From Bacteroidetes bacterium HGW-Bacteroidetes-16 (GTDB lineage Bacteria > Bacteroidota > Bacteroidia > Bacteroidales > F082), in the NCBI GenBank assembly GCA_002840975.1, contig PHDN01000012.1, positions 32,373-96,372 on the forward strand: 64,000 bases of DNA, given 5' to 3'. Both the position numbers and the translations under genes were made by a program. Below the pieces are notes generated by a model. That model had not been told where the DNA came from and ran no database searches. It saw only the letters and a program-made list of their open reading frames with translations. This document shows positions 62,028-64,000 of this stretch, in pieces (positions within the stretch are counted from its first letter, which is position 1; each line of letters begins with the position of its first letter).

Positions 62028-62114
62028 ATGAAGAACAAGGTAATTTATCCGGAATTAAATTTCCTTAAATGTGAAGATAACACGATACATTCATTTGTAT
62101 TTACCGTCCGATAA
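62028..62114 (+). CDS. Possible short ORF (28 codons)
   Basis: MKNKVIYPELNFLKCEDN and ten more residues, preceded by a full-consensus promoter box. No family is recognised. It could be a small peptide or the broken start of a lost gene. Confidence 0.25.
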   Translation: MKNKVIYPELNFLKCEDNTIHSFVFTVR

Positions 62115-62231
62115 GTTAAATAATATTCTCTGAAGAAATGAACGTCGACAAGCTTAAAATCTGTACATACATATCATTCACAGAACAACCTAACCATATA
62201 ATGATTATCAATATCTAGCAACTCCTTAAAC

Positions 62232-62387
62232 ATGCCTCCAGCATACATGTCGAAAGCACAAATAAATAGTTCATTGGAGAACGATATAGGGAAGTTTAAT
62301 TATTCCAAATGGACCGTTGTTTATGCAAATTACAATTCGATTGGCCATCTGAACACTTTTCAAGTCAAATATAACTCAACCATATGA
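62232..62387 (+). CDS. Possible small ORF overlapping the next start (51 codons)
   Basis: The 51-residue product begins MPPAYMSKAQINSS and ends QVKYNSTI; its stop TGA overlaps the ATG of the transglutaminase-like gene as ATGA, the geometry of coupled genes. It has no signal peptide and no recognised family. The open frame extends only a few codons upstream before a stop. It may be a small gene or a remnant. Confidence 0.3.
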   Translation: MPPAYMSKAQINSSLENDIGKFNYSKWTVVYANYNSIGHLNTFQVKYNSTI

Positions 62388-63928
62388 AACACAATTATCA
62401 ATTGTTCATATTATCTCTAATATTTATTTCACAATCCATTTTTGGACAGAATTATGTGATTCAGGAAATTCCTGAATGGGTTAAACAAATAGATATTCCA
62501 ATAGAATCTTCAGTCTCAAAGTACGATATTTCCTCAGGATATTATTTAACATTAGTTGATTACCAGGCAAATACGTGTAAACAAGCCATTTTTAGTCATG
62601 AAGTAATCAATGTGGTTTCTTACAGTGGAATTACAGCTGCTTCCCAATTATCTGTTTCCTACGATACAACCTTTCAGAAATTGCTTTTACATCATCTTTA
62701 CATTTGGAGAAAGAGAAAGAAAATAGATCGCTCCAGTGATTTAAGTTTCGAATTATTGAACAGTGAGGATCAACTCCAACAGGGCATTTATACTGGGCAA
62801 ATTACGGCTTACGATATTTTGAACGATATCCGAAAGGACGACATGATAGACTTTGCATATACATTGGTCGGTCATAATCCGATATTTGAAAATGAGAAAT
62901 ATTTGTTTTTCCCATTACAGATGTTGAATCCCATTGATTTGTTGAACGTCCGCATATTATTTCCAAAAGACAAAGACTATCAATATGAATGTGTTGATTG
63001 CAATAGCATGGATTATTCCATCTCAAATACCGAGGATTATAAGGTGATTGAGATTAAAAATGAGAATGTTAAAGCCATTGAACTCGAAGATCTTATTCCA
63101 ACATGGGAGCTGCCATATAAATATTTTATTCTAAGCAGCTTTCACTCCTGGGCTGAAGTGAATATGTGGGCACAACGGGTTTTTGCGTTGAACAATGACC
63201 CTGACCTGGACACTGTTTTCAAAGAAATCTTTACAGGCGAAGAAACTACCAGTGACAAAATCAATAAAATCATAGATTTCGTTCAAGATGAAATCAGGTA
63301 TATGGGAATAGAATCAGGAATGGGAAGTATTAAACCATTTCCACCTGAGCAGGTTGTTATTCAGAGATTTGGCGATTGTAAAGATAAATCTCTTTTGCTT
63401 GTTTCATTGCTTAAGAAAATAGGCATCAACACTGCTTATTCGGTCTTGGTGAATACCTACATGCAACAAAATGTTGACAAATTGTTTATCAGTAACGAGG
63501 TGTTTAACCACACCATTGTAAGATTCGATTATAATGACACCACTTACTGGGTGGATCCCACTTTTGCCCAACAAGGTGGCGATTTCAGAGATTTGTATAC
63601 ACCTGATTATGGTAAAGTACTGGTCATTGGTATGCCAGCCGACACTCTTCAAACCATGTCACCCGTTAATAGAGAATCGGGATTAATTGTTACCGAAGAA
63701 TACTTTATAAAGTCATTTACTGAACCTTCAGAATTAAAAATAACATCCCATCGTTATGGGTTTGAAGCCGATCAAAGGAGAGCCGTCATGGAATTCTTTT
63801 CTACTAAAGATATCTCAGACATGATTATCAAAGACATGAAATTACTTTTTCCAATGGTGAATAAAAAAGGCGAGATCGAGATAGCAGATGATCTGAATAA
63901 CAACACTTTCACAATTAATTATTCCTGA
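62384..63928 (+). CDS. DUF3857/transglutaminase-like exported protein, probably 3'-truncated
   Basis: The 514-residue product has a signal peptide (ending SIFGQ), a DUF3857 region (about 40-230) and a transglutaminase-like core (about 285-400): Cys in QRFGDCKDKSLLLVSLL, His in VFNHTIVRF and Asp in YWVDPTF, a complete catalytic triad. Proteins of this family usually run to about 620-660 residues with a further beta domain; this one stops in the middle of DDLNNNTFTINYS, where family members continue. The stop lies where unrelated sequence appears to begin (63926 onward). The gene is therefore likely disrupted. Function of the family is unknown. Confidence 0.75.
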   Translation: MKHNYQLFILSLIFISQSIFGQNYVIQEIPEWVKQIDIPIESSVSKYDISSGYYLTLVDYQANTCKQAIFSHEVINVVSYSGITAASQLSVSYDTTFQKLLLHHLYIWRKRKKIDRSSDLSFELLNSEDQLQQGIYTGQITAYDILNDIRKDDMIDFAYTLVGHNPIFENEKYLFFPLQMLNPIDLLNVRILFPKDKDYQYECVDCNSMDYSISNTEDYKVIEIKNENVKAIELEDLIPTWELPYKYFILSSFHSWAEVNMWAQRVFALNNDPDLDTVFKEIFTGEETTSDKINKIIDFVQDEIRYMGIESGMGSIKPFPPEQVVIQRFGDCKDKSLLLVSLLKKIGINTAYSVLVNTYMQQNVDKLFISNEVFNHTIVRFDYNDTTYWVDPTFAQQGGDFRDLYTPDYGKVLVIGMPADTLQTMSPVNRESGLIVTEEYFIKSFTEPSELKITSHRYGFEADQRRAVMEFFSTKDISDMIIKDMKLLFPMVNKKGEIEIADDLNNNTFTINYS

Positions 63929-64000
63929 CTTGTCCCCTCTCAAATTAGTGCGGTTGTAAGTGTTTAATAATCAGTGTTTGTGTTTGAAAAAAGACTAAAT
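63926..64000. mobile_element. Possible left end of an insertion element
   Basis: The sequence from TGACTTGTCCCC onward does not continue the interrupted gene and begins with TGA followed by a C-rich run, like the ends of IS3-type elements; the TGA also serves as the gene's stop codon. Only 75 nt are visible, so no transposase or second end can be checked. This is inference. Confidence 0.3.

Larger units (their letters stand above)
61927..62383. other. Long gap with a promoter and short ORFs
   Basis: This 457-nt gap holds the terminator at 61956-61985, a promoter box at 61991-61998, a 28-codon ORF (62028-62114) just after that box, and a 51-codon ORF (62232-62387) whose stop overlaps the next start. 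The rest looks non-coding. It could be remnants of a decayed gene or small-peptide genes. Confidence 0.5.

Noticed and set aside
4..64000. tRNA, rRNA and CRISPR arrays
   Set aside because: I found no cloverleaf with a CCA-type acceptor context, no rRNA-like segment and no regularly spaced repeats.

Overview
The window comes from a Bacteroidota chromosome. The evidence is a SusC/SusD pair, several proteins ending in type IX secretion (T9SS) sorting domains, a PorG homologue next to BamA, glycine-lipid acyltransferases, and about twenty copies of the Bacteroidota -7 promoter box TAnnTTTG at sensible distances from start codons. Ribosome-binding sites are weak and A/T-rich, as usual for the phylum. 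I cannot name a genus from sequence alone. I saw no tRNA, rRNA, CRISPR array or complete insertion sequence.

Layout. 1-2105: start of a probable YjbR-like gene off the left edge, then a biotin-dependent carboxyltransferase with its biotin carrier. 2141-2253: a nested inverted repeat between convergent genes. 2259-4700 (minus): engB and a two-gene glycine-lipid (GlsA/GlsB-like) locus. 4893-11435 (minus): an envelope operon nadK-porG-uppS-bamA-skp-skp with its own promoter and terminator. 11552-14597 (minus): an Omp85-like protein, a CBS-domain protein and rsgA. 14787-19551: PrsW-like membrane protein, dprA, a GT28-like glycosyltransferase, a DUF454 protein, and a hemerythrin/LuxR regulator pair. 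19602-27337: three T9SS cargo proteins (two are tandem paralogues), a small membrane protein and prfC. 27633-32154: LptF/G-type permease, two glycosyltransferases and a nitroreductase. 32224-37449: hisS and two divergent histidine/aromatic ammonia-lyases flanking a thioredoxin-like gene.

37459-38321: two small membrane proteins. 38571-43310: SusC/SusD operon ending in a perfect terminator hairpin. 43586-49874: a tightly packed four-gene unit (small exported protein, STN-type TonB receptor, DUF4249 lipoprotein, macroglobulin-like exported protein) of unknown function. 49871-51964 (minus): M23 lipoprotein and lgt. 51997-57612 (minus): a heme/iron uptake locus with a HmuY-like lipoprotein, a TonB receptor, a second exported protein that looks HmuY-like but carries a T9SS domain, a small membrane protein and flavodoxin. 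57975-60414: a Cys-rich exported protein divergent from a histidine kinase/response regulator pair. 60505-61926: Xaa-Pro aminopeptidase. 62384-63928: a DUF3857/transglutaminase protein that seems cut short at its 3' end, possibly by a mobile element entering from the right edge.

Common theme: most of the window builds or uses the outer membrane. It covers barrel assembly (BamA, Skp), T9SS (PorG and cargo), lipoprotein maturation (Lgt), lipid synthesis (Gls, UppS, LptF/G, glycosyltransferases) and TonB-dependent uptake (three systems). The most promising leads are the four-gene STN-receptor unit, the T9SS-tagged HmuY-like protein, the second ammonia-lyase, and the recurrent promoter geometry that implies leaderless mRNAs.
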